From NCBI RefSeq assembly GCF_002980555.1, contig NZ_PVBT01000001.1, positions 1,240,001 through 1,304,000 of the forward strand: a stretch of DNA of 64,000 nucleotides, in the 5' to 3' direction. This stretch comes from Phyllobacterium myrsinacearum (GTDB lineage Bacteria > Pseudomonadota > Alphaproteobacteria > Rhizobiales > Rhizobiaceae). This document shows positions 1 to 10,027 of the stretch, one piece after another. The position numbers were made by a program, and so were the translations under genes. Position 1 is the stretch's first letter. Every line of letters begins with the position of its first letter. Below the pieces are notes generated by a model that worked only from the letters and a program-made list of their open reading frames with translations, was not told the DNA's origin and ran no database searches.

Positions 1-2
1 CG

Positions 3-848
3 ACCGATATTTCGGACCCGCATCAGCGCATGGTTGCATCCATCCGCATGATCGCCAAGATTCCGACCCTGGCTGCCATGGCCTACAAGTACCATATCGG
101 CCAGCCCTTCGTTTACCCGAAGAACAATCTCGATTTCGCCACCAACTTCCTGCACATGTGCTTTGCCGTGCCGTGCGAAGATTACGTCCCAAATCCGGTT
201 CTTGCCCGCGCAATGGACCGGATTTTCATTTTGCACGCCGATCACGAGCAGAATGCCTCGACCTCGACGGTGCGGCTTGCCGGTTCGTCCGGTGCCAATC
301 CGTTCGCCTGTATCGCTGCGGGCATTGCCTGCCTCTGGGGCCCGGCCCATGGCGGTGCCAATGAGGCCGCGCTCAACATGCTCGGCGAAATCGGTACGGT
401 TGACCGCATCCCCGAATTCATCAACCGCGCCAAGGACAAGAACGATCCGTTCCGCCTGATGGGCTTTGGTCACCGCGTCTACAAGAACTACGATCCGCGC
501 GCCAAGATCATGCAGCAGACCACCAAGGAAGTTCTCGCCGAACTCGGCATCAAGGACGATCCGCTGCTCGATGTCGCCATGGAACTGGAGCGCATTGCCC
601 TGACCGATGAATATTTCATCGAAAAGAAGCTCTATCCGAATGTCGACTTCTATTCCGGCATCACCTTGAAGGCGCTCGGCTTCCCCACCACCATGTTCAC
701 GGTGCTGTTCGCCGTTGCCCGCACCGTCGGCTGGATTGCGCAGTGGAAGGAAATGATCGAAGACCCGCACCAGAAGATCGGTCGCCCGCGCCAGCTCTAC
801 ACCGGTGCAACGCAGCGCGACTACGTTCCGGTCGGCAACCGCAAATAA
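3..848 (+). CDS. gltA: Citrate synthase, C-terminal part (5' end cut by window)
   Basis: Condenses oxaloacetate and acetyl-CoA to citrate, the entry step of the TCA cycle, in the cytoplasm. The reading frame is open from base 3, so only about the last 281 residues are present. The active-site signatures of hexameric type II citrate synthases are visible: [12 protein letters not shown] (oxaloacetate-binding His), [14 protein letters not shown] (second His) and NVDFYSG (catalytic Asp). The C-terminus [16 protein letters not shown] is typical of the family. It faces lpxB tail to tail and is followed by a clear terminator hairpin. Identification is very secure; the real start lies outside the window. 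Confidence 0.97.
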   Translation, partial: TDISDPHQRMVASIRMIAKIPTLAAMAYKYHIGQPFVYPKNNLDFATNFLHMCFAVPCEDYVPNPVLARAMDRIFILHADHEQNASTSTVRLAGSSGANPFACIAAGIACLWGPAHGGANEAALNMLGEIGTVDRIPEFINRAKDKNDPFRLMGFGHRVYKNYDPRAKIMQQTTKEVLAELGIKDDPLLDVAMELERIALTDEYFIEKKLYPNVDFYSGITLKALGFPTTMFTVLFAVARTVGWIAQWKEMIEDPHQKIGRPRQLYTGATQRDYVPVGNRK

Positions 849-864
849 GATCATCCAGAATACG

Positions 865-892
865 AAAAAAGGCGCCGTTCGGCGCCTTTTTC
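865..892. terminator. Bidirectional intrinsic terminator between gltA and lpxB
   Basis: GGCGCC (871-876), loop GTTC, GGCGCC (881-886), extended by an A-run on the left and a T-run on the right (A6/T5). The A/T flanks let it work for gltA on the plus strand and for the lpx operon on the minus strand, which ends at 912. Confidence 0.85.
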
Positions 893-911
893 ATATCCAG
901 AAGCCTGTTCC

Positions 912-2093
912 TCAGGCCCTCTGATGCACGTATTCAAGGACTTTCCCGGCGGCAATCTCGCCGGATGGCCGTTCGGTCTGCATCAGCGCCGCGATCTCAT
1001 CGAAACCTTCGAGTTGCAAGGCCCTGGCATGGCCGGGCTTCAGCAACTGTTCGATTTCGCGGGCCAGCGGACCGGGACGAACGAACTGGTTGAAATATTC
1101 CTGCACGACCCGCTTGTCGGCGATGATATTGGGCAAGGCGGCGCTCCACACCTTGATGCGCGGCGCAATGAACATCCGCGCCAGCCAGTCAGGCCGGTAG
1201 GAGAGCACCGTCGGGATGCGTGCCAGTGCGAGTTCGAGCGATACGGTGCCCGAAGCGGCGAGCGCGGCATCGGCTTCGGCAAAGGCTTTCAGACGCTCCG
1301 CTTCACCCACCACGATGTTGGGCTGGACTTTCCAGCCGGCGGTGAGCTGGCGCACCAGGGGTTCGACCTTGGGAAGCGTCGGCAATGTCAGCCTGAAGCG
1401 GTTTCCCCGCTCTGCCAAAAGGTCAATTGCTTCGCCGAAGGGCTTGGAAAGGCTTGATATTTCAGCTCTACGTGATCCCGGCAGGACAACAAGATTATGT
1501 TCGGTTCTATCAGCGAAACCGCTTTCCCGTACCCGGTTCCGTTCCGCAGCCGCCAACAGCGGGGCATGAGTCACCAGCCTGTGGCCGACATAGGTGGCGG
1601 GCGGACCGTCGAGATCTTTCAAGGCCTGCACTTCAAACGGCAAAATCGCCAGCACATGATCGATATAACCGCGCATGGCCTTGGCGCGCTCCGGGCGCCA
1701 GGCCCAGACTGAGGGGCTGATATAGTTGATAATCGGGATCGATGGGTCGGCAGCCCGCACCTTGCGGGCAACGCGATGGGTAAAATCCGGGCTGTCGATA
1801 ATGACGAGGCAATCGGGTTTCGCCGCGATGATGGCTTTGGACAGTTGGGCGATGCGGCGGATGAGCTGCGGCAGTTTGGTGACGATGGCCGTCAGGCCGA
1901 CCAGAGCGATTTCGTGCTGGTCGAACAGGGAGTTGAGACCGAGAGCCGAAAGATGCTCCCCGCCAACGCCGGTCAAGGTCACCTCGCCCGGATATTGCCG
2001 GCGCAGCGCTTGAACCAGGTCGGCACCAAGCAAGTCGCCGGACTCTTCGCCGGTGACAATGGCCAGGCGCAGTGGCTTTGCTGCTGTTTTCAC
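912..2093 (-). CDS. lpxB: Lipid-A-disaccharide synthase
   Basis: Glycosyltransferase (GT19) that joins UDP-2,3-diacylglucosamine and lipid X to form the lipid A disaccharide at the inner face of the inner membrane. The protein has 393 residues, normal for LpxB, with the N-terminal Rossmann-like LAIVTGEESGDLLGADLV signature and the conserved NYISPSVWAWRPERAKAM and LPGSRRAEI segments. It starts with GTG at 2093, in a GTGA overlap with the TGA stop of lpxI, which suggests translational coupling. It is the last gene of the leftward lpx operon. Confidence 0.97.
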   Translation of the reverse strand: MKTAAKPLRLAIVTGEESGDLLGADLVQALRRQYPGEVTLTGVGGEHLSALGLNSLFDQHEIALVGLTAIVTKLPQLIRRIAQLSKAIIAAKPDCLVIIDSPDFTHRVARKVRAADPSIPIINYISPSVWAWRPERAKAMRGYIDHVLAILPFEVQALKDLDGPPATYVGHRLVTHAPLLAAAERNRVRESGFADRTEHNLVVLPGSRRAEISSLSKPFGEAIDLLAERGNRFRLTLPTLPKVEPLVRQLTAGWKVQPNIVVGEAERLKAFAEADAALAASGTVSLELALARIPTVLSYRPDWLARMFIAPRIKVWSAALPNIIADKRVVQEYFNQFVRPGPLAREIEQLLKPGHARALQLEGFDEIAALMQTERPSGEIAAGKVLEYVHQRA

Positions 2094-2980
2094 TCGGCCT
2101 CCTGCGCAAAAGTTTCGATGAAAATACCGGCTTCATTGGCAGCTGCGATTGTTTCGGCATAGCCCAGGATCAGCGTGCGCCGTGCTTCGATGGCAATGCC
2201 CTTCAGGCCGGCCTTCACTGCATTCTCCACGGTGCTCACGCCGATAGCAGGCAAATCCGCGCGCACCTCCTGCTGCGGCTTGGCGCATTTCACCAACACG
2301 CCGCCCTTGCGGTTGATCCGCTTGGCAATGCGCAGTTCGGCCACCCGCTGCAGCATGGCATCGGTGCCCTCCACGCCCTCCAGCGCTACCACGCGGCTGC
2401 CGACGGCGATGGCCGCCTGCCCGATATCGAGCGAGCCGATCATGATGGCCGCCTCGCGGGCGGCCCGCATGTCGGCAATGCTTGCCTGATCAGCTTTCTT
2501 CCGGGTGATCGTTCCCACCTCAGGCGCAAGAATATCCGGAACGATCTCGTGCGCACCGACAACCCGGAAACCATAGGATTCAATGGTTGCGATCACGGCC
2601 TTGAGCAAACCGTCGTCGCCGAGGCGGAAAGCCCGCATGAAACGATACAACGCGACGAGATTGCCATTGCCGGGCCGCAGCGCCGCTGAAAATTCCGGCC
2701 GGTGGCGCACGCCGCCCGCCAGCACGACATTGCTGATATCTTCCGATTTCAGGATTTTCATCAGGCCGCCCAGCTCGACGATCGAGATTTCCGCGTGCTT
2801 GCGTGCATTGATCTCAGGCGATGCCTCACCCTTGATGGCTATGATCAAGGGATTGGCGCCCTGTTTCTGCAGGCTTTCCGCGATGGAAATCGGCAGGAGC
2901 CCATTGCCCGCGACGATCGCCGTGCGGCCGGTTATGGCCGCTGGCCGCGTCCCGTCCGGTGTCTTAGCTGTTGTCGTCAC
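2090..2980 (-). CDS. lpxI: UDP-2,3-diacylglucosamine pyrophosphatase LpxI
   Basis: Hydrolyses UDP-2,3-diacylglucosamine to lipid X and UMP; LpxI (DUF1009) replaces LpxH in many alphaproteobacteria. The protein shows TAIVAGNGLLPISIAESL near its N-terminus and VVGAHEIVPDIL and GGVLVKCAKPQQEVRADLPAIG further on, all typical of this family. I chose the GTG at 2980, which overlaps the end of lpxA (GTG precedes the lpxA TAA in another frame) and gives 296 residues. A longer open frame reaches 3136 but would lie deep inside lpxA and adds residues with no family character. It sits between lpxA and lpxB, as in Brucella and other rhizobia. Confidence 0.93.
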   Translation of the reverse strand: MTTTAKTPDGTRPAAITGRTAIVAGNGLLPISIAESLQKQGANPLIIAIKGEASPEINARKHAEISIVELGGLMKILKSEDISNVVLAGGVRHRPEFSAALRPGNGNLVALYRFMRAFRLGDDGLLKAVIATIESYGFRVVGAHEIVPDILAPEVGTITRKKADQASIADMRAAREAAIMIGSLDIGQAAIAVGSRVVALEGVEGTDAMLQRVAELRIAKRINRKGGVLVKCAKPQQEVRADLPAIGVSTVENAVKAGLKGIAIEARRTLILGYAETIAAANEAGIFIETFAQEAE

Positions 2981-3797
2981 TGTCGCTGGTCTCGATTCCG
3001 GAACCGAGGGGCGGCGTGCAGAAGGCACGTTTGGTATCAGCGGTGATGAAATCGACCAGGTCGGCAACCGCCGGCGACTGGGAAAAGGCAAGACGCACGT
3101 CACCGGCGCGGTTGCGGACCGGCTTGCTGCGGTCAAACAGCATGCGCACGGCGCGGCGCAGATTGTGTATCTCCGGACGGGCCATGCCCGACCGCTTCAT
3201 GCCGACAATATTGAGGCCGCCCAGATAGGCGTGATTGCCGATCACCATGCCGTAGGGAATGACATCGAGTGCCACCGCCGCAAGCCCGCCGACAAAAGCA
3301 TGGTGGCCAACGCGCACGAACTGATGCAAGGCAGCGCCGCCGCCAATGATGACATTGTTGCCGACGGACACATGGCCGCCGATCATGACATTGTTGGCGA
3401 AGGTGACATTATCGCCGATGTCGCAATCATGCGCCACGTGCGAATAGGCCAGGAACATGCAGTTGTCGCCAACCGTAGTAAAGCCGCGGCTGCCATCGGT
3501 GCCGCGATTCATCGTGACGCCTTCGCGGACGGTGCAGTTCCGGCCAATAACAAGCGTGGTGTGCCCGCCCTTGTGCTTGGTGTTCTGCGGATCACCGCCC
3601 AGAATGGCATTGGGATAGACCTTGGCGCCATCACCGAGGGTCGTCGCGCCCATGATGACCACGTGGCTCAGCAGGGTAACATCATTGCCAATGACCGCTT
3701 CCGGTCCGATATGGCAGAATGGTCCGATGGTTACCCTGTCGCCAATCTTTGCGCCCGCCTCGACAATCGAGGTGGGATGGATGCTGGAACTGGACAT
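2964..3797 (-). CDS. lpxA: Acyl-ACP--UDP-N-acetylglucosamine O-acyltransferase
   Basis: First step of lipid A synthesis: moves a 3-hydroxyacyl chain from ACP to the 3-OH of UDP-GlcNAc. The protein is 277 residues, slightly longer than the E. coli enzyme. The N-terminal two thirds is a left-handed beta-helix of hexapeptide repeats (IHPTSIVEAGAKIGDRVTIG onward), with the catalytic His in the FLAYSHVAHDC region. The ATG at 3797 overlaps the fabZ stop in a TGATG junction, which supports this start over the TTG one codon upstream. The C-terminus ends in an acidic Ser/Asp tail. Confidence 0.97.
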   Translation of the reverse strand: MSSSSIHPTSIVEAGAKIGDRVTIGPFCHIGPEAVIGNDVTLLSHVVIMGATTLGDGAKVYPNAILGGDPQNTKHKGGHTTLVIGRNCTVREGVTMNRGTDGSRGFTTVGDNCMFLAYSHVAHDCDIGDNVTFANNVMIGGHVSVGNNVIIGGGAALHQFVRVGHHAFVGGLAAVALDVIPYGMVIGNHAYLGGLNIVGMKRSGMARPEIHNLRRAVRMLFDRSKPVRNRAGDVRLAFSQSPAVADLVDFITADTKRAFCTPPLGSGIETSDSDDNS

Positions 3798-4282
3798 CAA
3801 GCCCCGGTCTCGTCTTCTTCGGGGAAGCTGACCATTGCCGCCACGTCAGCTTCGGCCACCTTGACGCCGTCAACTTCAGCAGTGCAGCTGTACTTGTGGA
3901 TGTTGCCGCGCTGCTTGAGTTTGGTCACGCGTAGTTTGAGCTGGTCACCCGGCACGACAGGCTTGCGGAACTTGGCATTGTCGATGGTCATGAAGAAGAC
4001 CTTGCCGGGCTTGCCGCTGCCATTGTGGAACAGCACGATGGCACCGGCGGTCTGGGCCATGGCTTCAACGATCAGAACGCCGGGCATGATCGGCAGTTCA
4101 GGAAAATGACCGGCGAAATGCGGTTCATTGATCGTGACGTTCTTGATACCCGTTGCCGAGACATCGCGATCGATATCAACGATGCGATCAATCAGCAGAA
4201 AGGGATAGCGATGCGGCAGATTTGCCAGAAGCTTCTGGATGTCCGCGACGCCAAGACTGCTCGCCTGTACATTTTCATTCAT
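3797..4282 (-). CDS. fabZ: 3-hydroxyacyl-ACP dehydratase
   Basis: Dehydrates 3-hydroxyacyl-ACP in type II fatty acid synthesis and so competes with LpxA/LpxD for the same substrate; linkage to lpx genes is conserved. It is a hotdog-fold protein of 161 residues with the diagnostic [17 protein letters not shown] start and active site [22 protein letters not shown] (catalytic His and Glu). The ATG at 4282 overlaps the lpxD end by 8 bases, and its stop overlaps the lpxA start by one base. Confidence 0.97.
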   Translation of the reverse strand: MNENVQASSLGVADIQKLLANLPHRYPFLLIDRIVDIDRDVSATGIKNVTINEPHFAGHFPELPIMPGVLIVEAMAQTAGAIVLFHNGSGKPGKVFFMTIDNAKFRKPVVPGDQLKLRVTKLKQRGNIHKYSCTAEVDGVKVAEADVAAMVSFPEEDETGA

Positions 4283-5333
4283 CTGAACTGCTCTCCTTCT
4301 TGGTCCTGGTCATCGCGCGGACACTCGCGATTTCGCGGAACCATTGCTTGAACGGCTGCGCGGGCGCACCGGCCCACCGCTCACCGTCCGGAATATCATT
4401 CATCACGCCGCTTGCCGCGGCAATCTCAACGCGGGAACCGATATTGACATGATCCTTGATCCCGACACTTCCGCCCAGCATCGTCATGTCACCAAGCACC
4501 ACACTGCCGGAAATGCCACATTGCGCAGCAATCACGCAATGGCGTCCAATACGAACATTGTGGGCAATCTGCACGAGATTGTCGATTTTCGTGCCCTCAC
4601 CGATCACCGTATCGGCGAGTGCGCCGCGATCAATGGTCGTGTTGGCGCCAATTTCAACATTGTCCTGGATGATGACGCGGCCAAGCTGAGGCATCTTGTC
4701 GAGGCCGGCCTTACCCGGAACATAGCCAAAACCGTCCTGGCCAATGCGCACGCCCGGATGCAGCAGCACGCGATTGCCGAGAAAAGCATACTGCACCGAG
4801 CAGCTCGGCGCGATATAGCAGTCGCGTCCGATCTTGCAGCCATTGCCGATCACCACGCTGGCGGCAATGACGGTCCCGGCGCCAATGGAAACACGCTTGC
4901 CGATGATGACACCGGGTTCAATCGTCACACCGTCTTCTATTTCGGCCGTCGGATCGATGATGGCGTGTGGTGAAACACCCGTCTCCTCGCCGCTCCAAAG
5001 ATGCGCGTTGACCGCCCGCGGATAAAGCGCACGGCCAATGGCGGCGAAATCCTGCTGCGGATGGCGGCTGACGATGACCGCAACATTCTTGGGCACGCTT
5101 GCCTTGACTTCGTCCGTGCACAACACGCCGGCGGCTTTCAAACCTTCGAGGTTTTGCGCGTTCTTCTTGCCATCGATGAACACAAGCGCATCGGGACCGG
5201 CGTCCGCCAGGGATGCGAGGCGGACGACCGGCCGGTTGGCCAGAGAACTGTCCACAAGAACGCCATTGGTCAGATCGGCGATCTGACCAACAGTCACGTT
5301 CAGCAGTGGCTCATAAAAGATCGGATCGGCCAT
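4275..5333 (-). CDS. lpxD: UDP-3-O-(3-hydroxyacyl)glucosamine N-acyltransferase
   Basis: Third step of lipid A synthesis, N-acylation of UDP-3-O-acylglucosamine. The protein has 352 residues: a uridine-binding N-terminal domain (about 1-110, with [19 protein letters not shown]) followed by a hexapeptide-repeat beta-helix ([19 protein letters not shown] onward) and the catalytic His region [14 protein letters not shown] helical tail with [18 protein letters not shown] closes it. It lies downstream of bamA after a 53-base spacer holding a GC-rich hairpin. Confidence 0.97.
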   Translation of the reverse strand: MADPIFYEPLLNVTVGQIADLTNGVLVDSSLANRPVVRLASLADAGPDALVFIDGKKNAQNLEGLKAAGVLCTDEVKASVPKNVAVIVSRHPQQDFAAIGRALYPRAVNAHLWSGEETGVSPHAIIDPTAEIEDGVTIEPGVIIGKRVSIGAGTVIAASVVIGNGCKIGRDCYIAPSCSVQYAFLGNRVLLHPGVRIGQDGFGYVPGKAGLDKMPQLGRVIIQDNVEIGANTTIDRGALADTVIGEGTKIDNLVQIAHNVRIGRHCVIAAQCGISGSVVLGDMTMLGGSVGIKDHVNIGSRVEIAAASGVMNDIPDGERWAGAPAQPFKQWFREIASVRAMTRTKKESSSDE

Positions 5334-5339
5334 CGACTA

Positions 5340-5378
5340 ACTTTCTCCCCCGGGGAAATATGCTCCCCCGGGAGGTCA
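5340..5378. repeat. GC-rich palindromic spacer between bamA and lpxD
   Basis: Two near-identical blocks, CTCCCCCGGGG (5343-5353) and CTCCCCCGGGAGG (5366-5378), are separated by about 12 bases. Each block is close to self-complementary and the two can also pair with each other. On the leftward transcript this gives a strong hairpin without a U-run between the bamA stop and lpxD start, so it may act in mRNA processing or attenuation rather than as a simple terminator. Confidence 0.45.
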
Positions 5379-5386
5379 GCAATCTA

Positions 5387-7753
5387 TCAGAATTTGCTCG
5401 ACATGCCGAAGTTGAAGTTCTGCACCTGATCGCCATCCACCTTCTTGACCGGGAAAGCGTAGTCGAAGCGCAGCGGACCGAACGGCGATGCCCACATGAT
5501 ACTTACACCCGCGGATGCGCGCCATTCCATGCTGGTGTTCGATGCCTGCTTGAGGTCGTTGCCGTACAGCGTGGCCGCATCGGCAAACAGGGCACCACGG
5601 ATACCCAGGCTCTCAGGAACAACCGGCAGCGGGAACTGCGTTTCCACAGTGGCATTGAAGTAGGTGTTACCACCGAGGAAGCTGCCCTTGGCATCCGCCA
5701 CACTCAAGTCGCGCGGACCGATACCGGCGTATTTGAAGCCGCGAATCATGTCCTGGTTGTTCTTGAACGTGTCAAACACGCGCAGATCGTCGCCAAATCC
5801 CTTGATGTAGCCCGCGCCGACACCAACGAGGCCGACAATGTCCATTTCCTGGGAAAGCGTCTTGTAATAGCTGCCCTTGAACGTTGTCTTCAGGTAGTTG
5901 GCATCGCCGCCGACACCAGCATATTCCTGGTTGAACTTGGCATAGAGACCATCATGCGGATTCTTGCGGTCATCGATGGTGTCATAGACGAGCGACCAGC
6001 TGACCGACGACTTGATCCATGTACCGCGATTTGCCGCGTCAACGAATGCCTGCGAAATCTGCGATGGATCCGGTGTGCCGTCAGGAAGTTTGGCAGCGTC
6101 TTCGATCGTGTATTTTTCCTGCGACAGGTTGTAAGCGACACCCGCCGTCAGTGTTTCGGTGATCGGCAGACCAAAGCGGATCGTACCGCCGGTCAAATCG
6201 GTTTCGTACTTGTCATTGACGCCGGACTGGCGCTTGAACAGATCGAAACCGGCCGAAATGCGCTGACCGAGGAAGTAAGGCTCGGTAAAGGACAGCGAAT
6301 AGGTGCGGTTGTTGTTCAGACCGCCACCGGCACCGATACGAATGAACTGGCCGCGGCCAAGGAAGTTGCGCTCGGTGATCGAGCCTTCAACTGTCGGTCC
6401 GGGGCTTTCGCCACCCGTCGTATAACCGCCACCGATGGAGAATTCACCGGTCGACTTCTCGACAACATCCACAACCAGGACAACCTGGTCCGGCTGCGAG
6501 CCGGGAGCGGTCGAAATGTTGACGGTCTGGAAGAATTCAAGGTTTTCCAGACGCTTCTTGGCGCGCTGGATCAGGACCTGATTGAACGCATCGCCTTCGC
6601 TCACATCGAATTCACGGCGGATGACGTAGTCGCGCGTCTTCTCGTTGCCGCGGATTTCGATGCGCTCGAGATAGGCGCGCGGACCCTGGTCGATGTTGTA
6701 GACGACCGAAATCGTGTGGTTCTCGAAGTTGCGGTCACCGCGCGGTTCAACCTTGGCAAAGGCGTAACCCTGGCCAGCCACCTTTTCGGACAGCTTGATG
6801 ATGGAGTCTTCGACTTCCTTGGCGTTGTAGACATCGCCTTCGGAGGTTTTGACGAGACCACCCAGCTTGGATGTATCGACACCTTCAACCGAGCTCTGGA
6901 TCTCTACGCCGCCGAACTTGTACTTCTCACCCTCTTCAACCGTGACGGTGATCGTGTACTCATTGCTTGCCGCGTCGAGATTGGCTGTCGACGAGATCAC
7001 ACGGAAATCCGCATAACCACGATTGTAATAGAAGCGGCGCAGCGACTCTTCGTCCGCCCGCATGCGATCTTCGCTGTACACGTCATTGCGTGTCAGCCAG
7101 GACAACGGGTTGGAACGCTTGGTCGAAATCACGTCACGCAGACGGCGTTCGCCAAAGGCATGATTGCCGACGAACACGATGTTGGCGATCTTGGTACGGT
7201 CGCCTTCATTGATGTCGAAGACCACGTTGACGCGACCCTGACCGAGATCCATGGTGCGCGAACTTACCGTAGCATCGCTGCGGCCGATGTTGCGATAAGC
7301 GGCGCGGACTGCCTCGGTGTCGGCATCAAGCGTCTGCTGGCTGAATGCAGCGCGCGACTTCGACTGCACTGCACCGGAGAGCTGCGCATCCTTGATCTTC
7401 TTGTTGCCGCGGAAAATAACCTGATTGACGACCTGGTGCTCGGACACGGTGACAATCAATGCACCGCCGGACTGGGTGATGCGCACATCGCCGAACAGAC
7501 CCGTGTTGAACAGGCGCTTCGTGGCAGCATCAATGTCATTGTTGGAGAAAGGCTTGCCTGGCGTGATGCCGAGATTGTCCTTGACCGTCTGGGCATCCAC
7601 ACGGGTATTCCCGCGCACTTCAATGCGGCTGACGGTTGCTGCCTGTGCTGCTGTAATCCCCGCAACCGTCGTAACGATCGCTCCCGAACTTACCAGAGCC
7701 GCTGAAATGGCGAGCGCCGACGCTGCACCAACGAATTTTGAACTTGCCGCCAT
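5387..7753 (-). CDS. bamA: Outer membrane protein assembly factor BamA
   Basis: Omp85 family core of the BAM complex, which inserts beta-barrel proteins into the outer membrane. The protein has 788 residues: a long signal peptide (cleavage likely after AQA at about residue 38), five POTRA domains (first starts VSRIEVRGNTRVDAQTVKDNL), then a 16-strand barrel ending in the classic C-terminal Phe (NFNFGMSSKF). The lid-lock motif region VRGF is represented by DMIRGFKYAGIGPRDLS. Placement between rseP and lpxD is conserved in proteobacteria. Confidence 0.98.
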   Translation of the reverse strand: MAASSKFVGAASALAISAALVSSGAIVTTVAGITAAQAATVSRIEVRGNTRVDAQTVKDNLGITPGKPFSNNDIDAATKRLFNTGLFGDVRITQSGGALIVTVSEHQVVNQVIFRGNKKIKDAQLSGAVQSKSRAAFSQQTLDADTEAVRAAYRNIGRSDATVSSRTMDLGQGRVNVVFDINEGDRTKIANIVFVGNHAFGERRLRDVISTKRSNPLSWLTRNDVYSEDRMRADEESLRRFYYNRGYADFRVISSTANLDAASNEYTITVTVEEGEKYKFGGVEIQSSVEGVDTSKLGGLVKTSEGDVYNAKEVEDSIIKLSEKVAGQGYAFAKVEPRGDRNFENHTISVVYNIDQGPRAYLERIEIRGNEKTRDYVIRREFDVSEGDAFNQVLIQRAKKRLENLEFFQTVNISTAPGSQPDQVVLVVDVVEKSTGEFSIGGGYTTGGESPGPTVEGSITERNFLGRGQFIRIGAGGGLNNNRTYSLSFTEPYFLGQRISAGFDLFKRQSGVNDKYETDLTGGTIRFGLPITETLTAGVAYNLSQEKYTIEDAAKLPDGTPDPSQISQAFVDAANRGTWIKSSVSWSLVYDTIDDRKNPHDGLYAKFNQEYAGVGGDANYLKTTFKGSYYKTLSQEMDIVGLVGVGAGYIKGFGDDLRVFDTFKNNQDMIRGFKYAGIGPRDLSVADAKGSFLGGNTYFNATVETQFPLPVVPESLGIRGALFADAATLYGNDLKQASNTSMEWRASAGVSIMWASPFGPLRFDYAFPVKKVDGDQVQNFNFGMSSKF

Positions 7754-7885
7754 AGGCCTACTAAACCTTTGTTTCTCGTTGTCCCCGGGCGAGATCCCGG
7801 ACTAAGCAATTACTCGCACACCGTCATAGCCGGTTTTTACATACACGCAAGGCTTACGGTTAAAATCTATTTACTTCACACGAAA

Positions 7886-7905
7886 GCGTGGCATCCCTGC
7901 CACGC
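7886..7905 (-). terminator. Hairpin between rseP and bamA (weak terminator or processing site)
   Basis: GCGTGGC (7886-7892) pairs with GCCACGC (7899-7905) around a 6-base loop within the 229-base spacer between rseP and bamA. The minus-strand side downstream reads TTTCGTG, a poor U-tract, so termination would be partial at best. The rest of the spacer is AT-rich and is the obvious place for a separate bamA promoter, but I could not single out one -35/-10 pair. Confidence 0.35.
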
Positions 7906-7982
7906 CATTCACAGCTTATAGTAAACAGATCATAACGCTTTTCCACCCCACCTCTGTAATTTTCACTAATGTTTAATTTTCA

Positions 7983-9122
7983 TCACCGGCAGGCGAAAAG
8001 ATCGTTAAACACAACAAAACCCATGAATCCAAGCACCAGAAGGAAGCCCATACGGAAGAAAATCTCCTGAACGGCTGGCCTCACCGGCCTGCGGATGACC
8101 GCTTCCACGGCGTAAAAGATCAAATGCCCGCCATCCAGCGGCGGCAGGGGGAAAAGATTGAGCAAACCGATGCCGATCGACAGCATGGCGGTCAGCTGAA
8201 TCAGCCAGTCGACCCCCTGACTGGCCGCCTGCCCTGCCATCGTGGCAATTTTGACCGGCCCGCCCAGCTGACACTTGTCTTCCCTGCCTGCAAAAAAGCG
8301 GCTGAAAAACTGGCCTGTCCGGGCAATGATGAAACCGCTTTCACGCACCGCCTGTCCGACTGATTCGATGGGGTTGTAGGTCACCCGCCGGAAGTTGCCG
8401 TATTCCTGGTTGTTCACCACGCCGATCACGGCAATTTTCACCGGATTGCCCAGGGCATCCTTCTGCTCGGCCAGCTCCGGCGTGGCAGTCAGGCTGACCT
8501 CCTGCCCCTTGCGTTCGACGACAAATTTCAGAGAATCGCCTGCCCGCGCCGAGACGTGCCGCTGCACATCGGCAAAGGTTTCAACCTTGTCCCCGTCCAC
8601 GCTGATAAAGCGGTCGCCCGGCTGAAATCCTGCCACGGCAGCGGGCCCGCCCGGACGCACTTCGGCCACGACGGGATCGGCCACCATGCGGCCATAGAGC
8701 GCAAAAAAGACGGAAAAGATCGCAACCGTCAGCAGAATGTTGAACGCCGGACCGGCAAAAACCGTCGCCGCGCGCTTCCAGACCGGCTGGGTGTGGAAAG
8801 CAACGGCGCGCTCCTCCGCGGTCATGGTTTCCGGCAATGCAACCGGCGAACTGGCCACACTTTCGTCGCCGGCAAACTTCACATAGCCGCCCAGGGGGAT
8901 CGCCGACAGCTTCCAGCGGGTGCCGCTGCGGTCGTTGAAACCGAACAGTTCGGGCCCAAAACCGATGGAGAAGGCCTTAACGCCTATGCCGCACCACCGC
9001 CCGACGAGATAGTGCCCCATCTCGTGAACGAAGACGACAACCGTTAGTACAATCAGAAAGGGTAAAATCGTACCGATAAGCAAACCGTGCGTGCCGAAGA
9101 TATAGCTCAGCGTATCCGTCAA
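7983..9122 (-). CDS. rseP: Site-2 intramembrane zinc metalloprotease RseP
   Basis: M50B protease that cleaves transmembrane anti-sigma factors and signal-peptide remnants in the inner membrane. Zinc site VFVHEMGHYLVGRW (HExxH) is near residue 35 and the third ligand motif NLFPLPPLDGGHL is near the C-terminus. A single PDZ domain lies between them (VAEVRPGGPAAVAGFQPGDRFISVDG). At 379 residues it is shorter than E. coli RseP, which has two PDZ domains; one PDZ is usual in alphaproteobacteria. It sits between cdsA and bamA, as in many proteobacteria. Confidence 0.96.
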   Translation of the reverse strand: MTDTLSYIFGTHGLLIGTILPFLIVLTVVVFVHEMGHYLVGRWCGIGVKAFSIGFGPELFGFNDRSGTRWKLSAIPLGGYVKFAGDESVASSPVALPETMTAEERAVAFHTQPVWKRAATVFAGPAFNILLTVAIFSVFFALYGRMVADPVVAEVRPGGPAAVAGFQPGDRFISVDGDKVETFADVQRHVSARAGDSLKFVVERKGQEVSLTATPELAEQKDALGNPVKIAVIGVVNNQEYGNFRRVTYNPIESVGQAVRESGFIIARTGQFFSRFFAGREDKCQLGGPVKIATMAGQAASQGVDWLIQLTAMLSIGIGLLNLFPLPPLDGGHLIFYAVEAVIRRPVRPAVQEIFFRMGFLLVLGFMGFVVFNDLFACR

Positions 9123-9175
9123 AGTGTCCTCCGGGCCTTGCCCAACCCATCAGAGGGTCACCTGGGCTCAGCCTG

Positions 9176-10027
9176 CTAGAAAAGAATATCGTAAGGCGTT
9201 TCCGGCTTCACGAGAATTGCCCCGATCAGGTACAGCAATGCCGCCGCGGCCACAAGTCCATCCACCCGGTCCATCACGCCACCGTGACCGGGGATCATGT
9301 ATCCCGAATCCTTCACGCCAAACTTGCGCTTGACCCATGATTCGCCGAGATCGCCAATCTGGGCGGTCACCGACAGCACGAAGGCGATCAACGGAATGGG
9401 TACGCCGCCAGCCGGGGTAATGAACGCGGCACAAGCCACGCCGGCAGCTACGCCCGCGGCCGCGCCGCCAATGGCGCCCGACCAGGTTTTATTCGGTGAG
9501 AACCGCGGTGCCAGTTTTGGTCCGCCCAGTGCCCGCCCGTTGAAATAGGCAAAGATATCGGTCGACCAGACAACGGCAAACAGGAACAGAACAGCAGCAA
9601 AGCCATCCCCGGTGTCGCCGCGCACGAATGTCAGCGCGATGGACGGAAATCCGGCATAGAGCAGGCCGATCGCCGGCCACAGTCCGGACTGCCGTCCGCC
9701 CAGCACCGCCGTCAGCACGGCTCCGGCCAGCAAAATGCCGATGATCAGCAGCCCGTTGTGCGACAGCAGCAACAATCCAAGCACCACGATCAGGCAGGCC
9801 CAGGCAACGCCGCGCGTCAGCCGATTGGAGCGGTCGAGTGTTATCGCATGCCATTCATAGAAGACGCCCAGTCCGATGGCGCTCGCCATGAGCGCAAACG
9901 GCACACCGCCGACCCAGGTCAGGCCAACGGCGATTGCGATCAGAACAACGGCACTGAGGGTTCGTTTATGCAGATTGCTGAGACGGCCCGTGCCCTTGTC
10001 CGGTGCCGATGGCCCTGAAGCCGTCAC
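9176..10027 (-). CDS. cdsA: Phosphatidate cytidylyltransferase
   Basis: Makes CDP-diacylglycerol from phosphatidic acid and CTP, feeding all membrane phospholipids. It is a polytopic membrane protein of 283 residues with the full CDS signature near the C-terminus: [18 protein letters not shown] followed by HGGVMDRVD. The GTG at 10027 overlaps the uppS stop as GTGA, which fits tight coupling. A longer frame back to 10132 would run inside uppS and starts with residues unlike a CdsA N-terminus. Confidence 0.95.
   Translation of the reverse strand: MTASGPSAPDKGTGRLSNLHKRTLSAVVLIAIAVGLTWVGGVPFALMASAIGLGVFYEWHAITLDRSNRLTRGVAWACLIVVLGLLLLSHNGLLIIGILLAGAVLTAVLGGRQSGLWPAIGLLYAGFPSIALTFVRGDTGDGFAAVLFLFAVVWSTDIFAYFNGRALGGPKLAPRFSPNKTWSGAIGGAAAGVAAGVACAAFITPAGGVPIPLIAFVLSVTAQIGDLGESWVKRKFGVKDSGYMIPGHGGVMDRVDGLVAAAALLYLIGAILVKPETPYDILF

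Noticed and set aside
2090-3136. Long form of lpxI starting at 3136
   Set aside because: It would overlap lpxA by more than 150 bases, and the added 52 residues are not LpxI-like; the GTG at 2980 gives the expected protein.
5213-7705. 830-codon open frame on the plus strand across bamA
   Set aside because: It is antisense to a fully recognisable bamA. Long antisense frames are expected in high-GC DNA, and the product has no recognisable domain.
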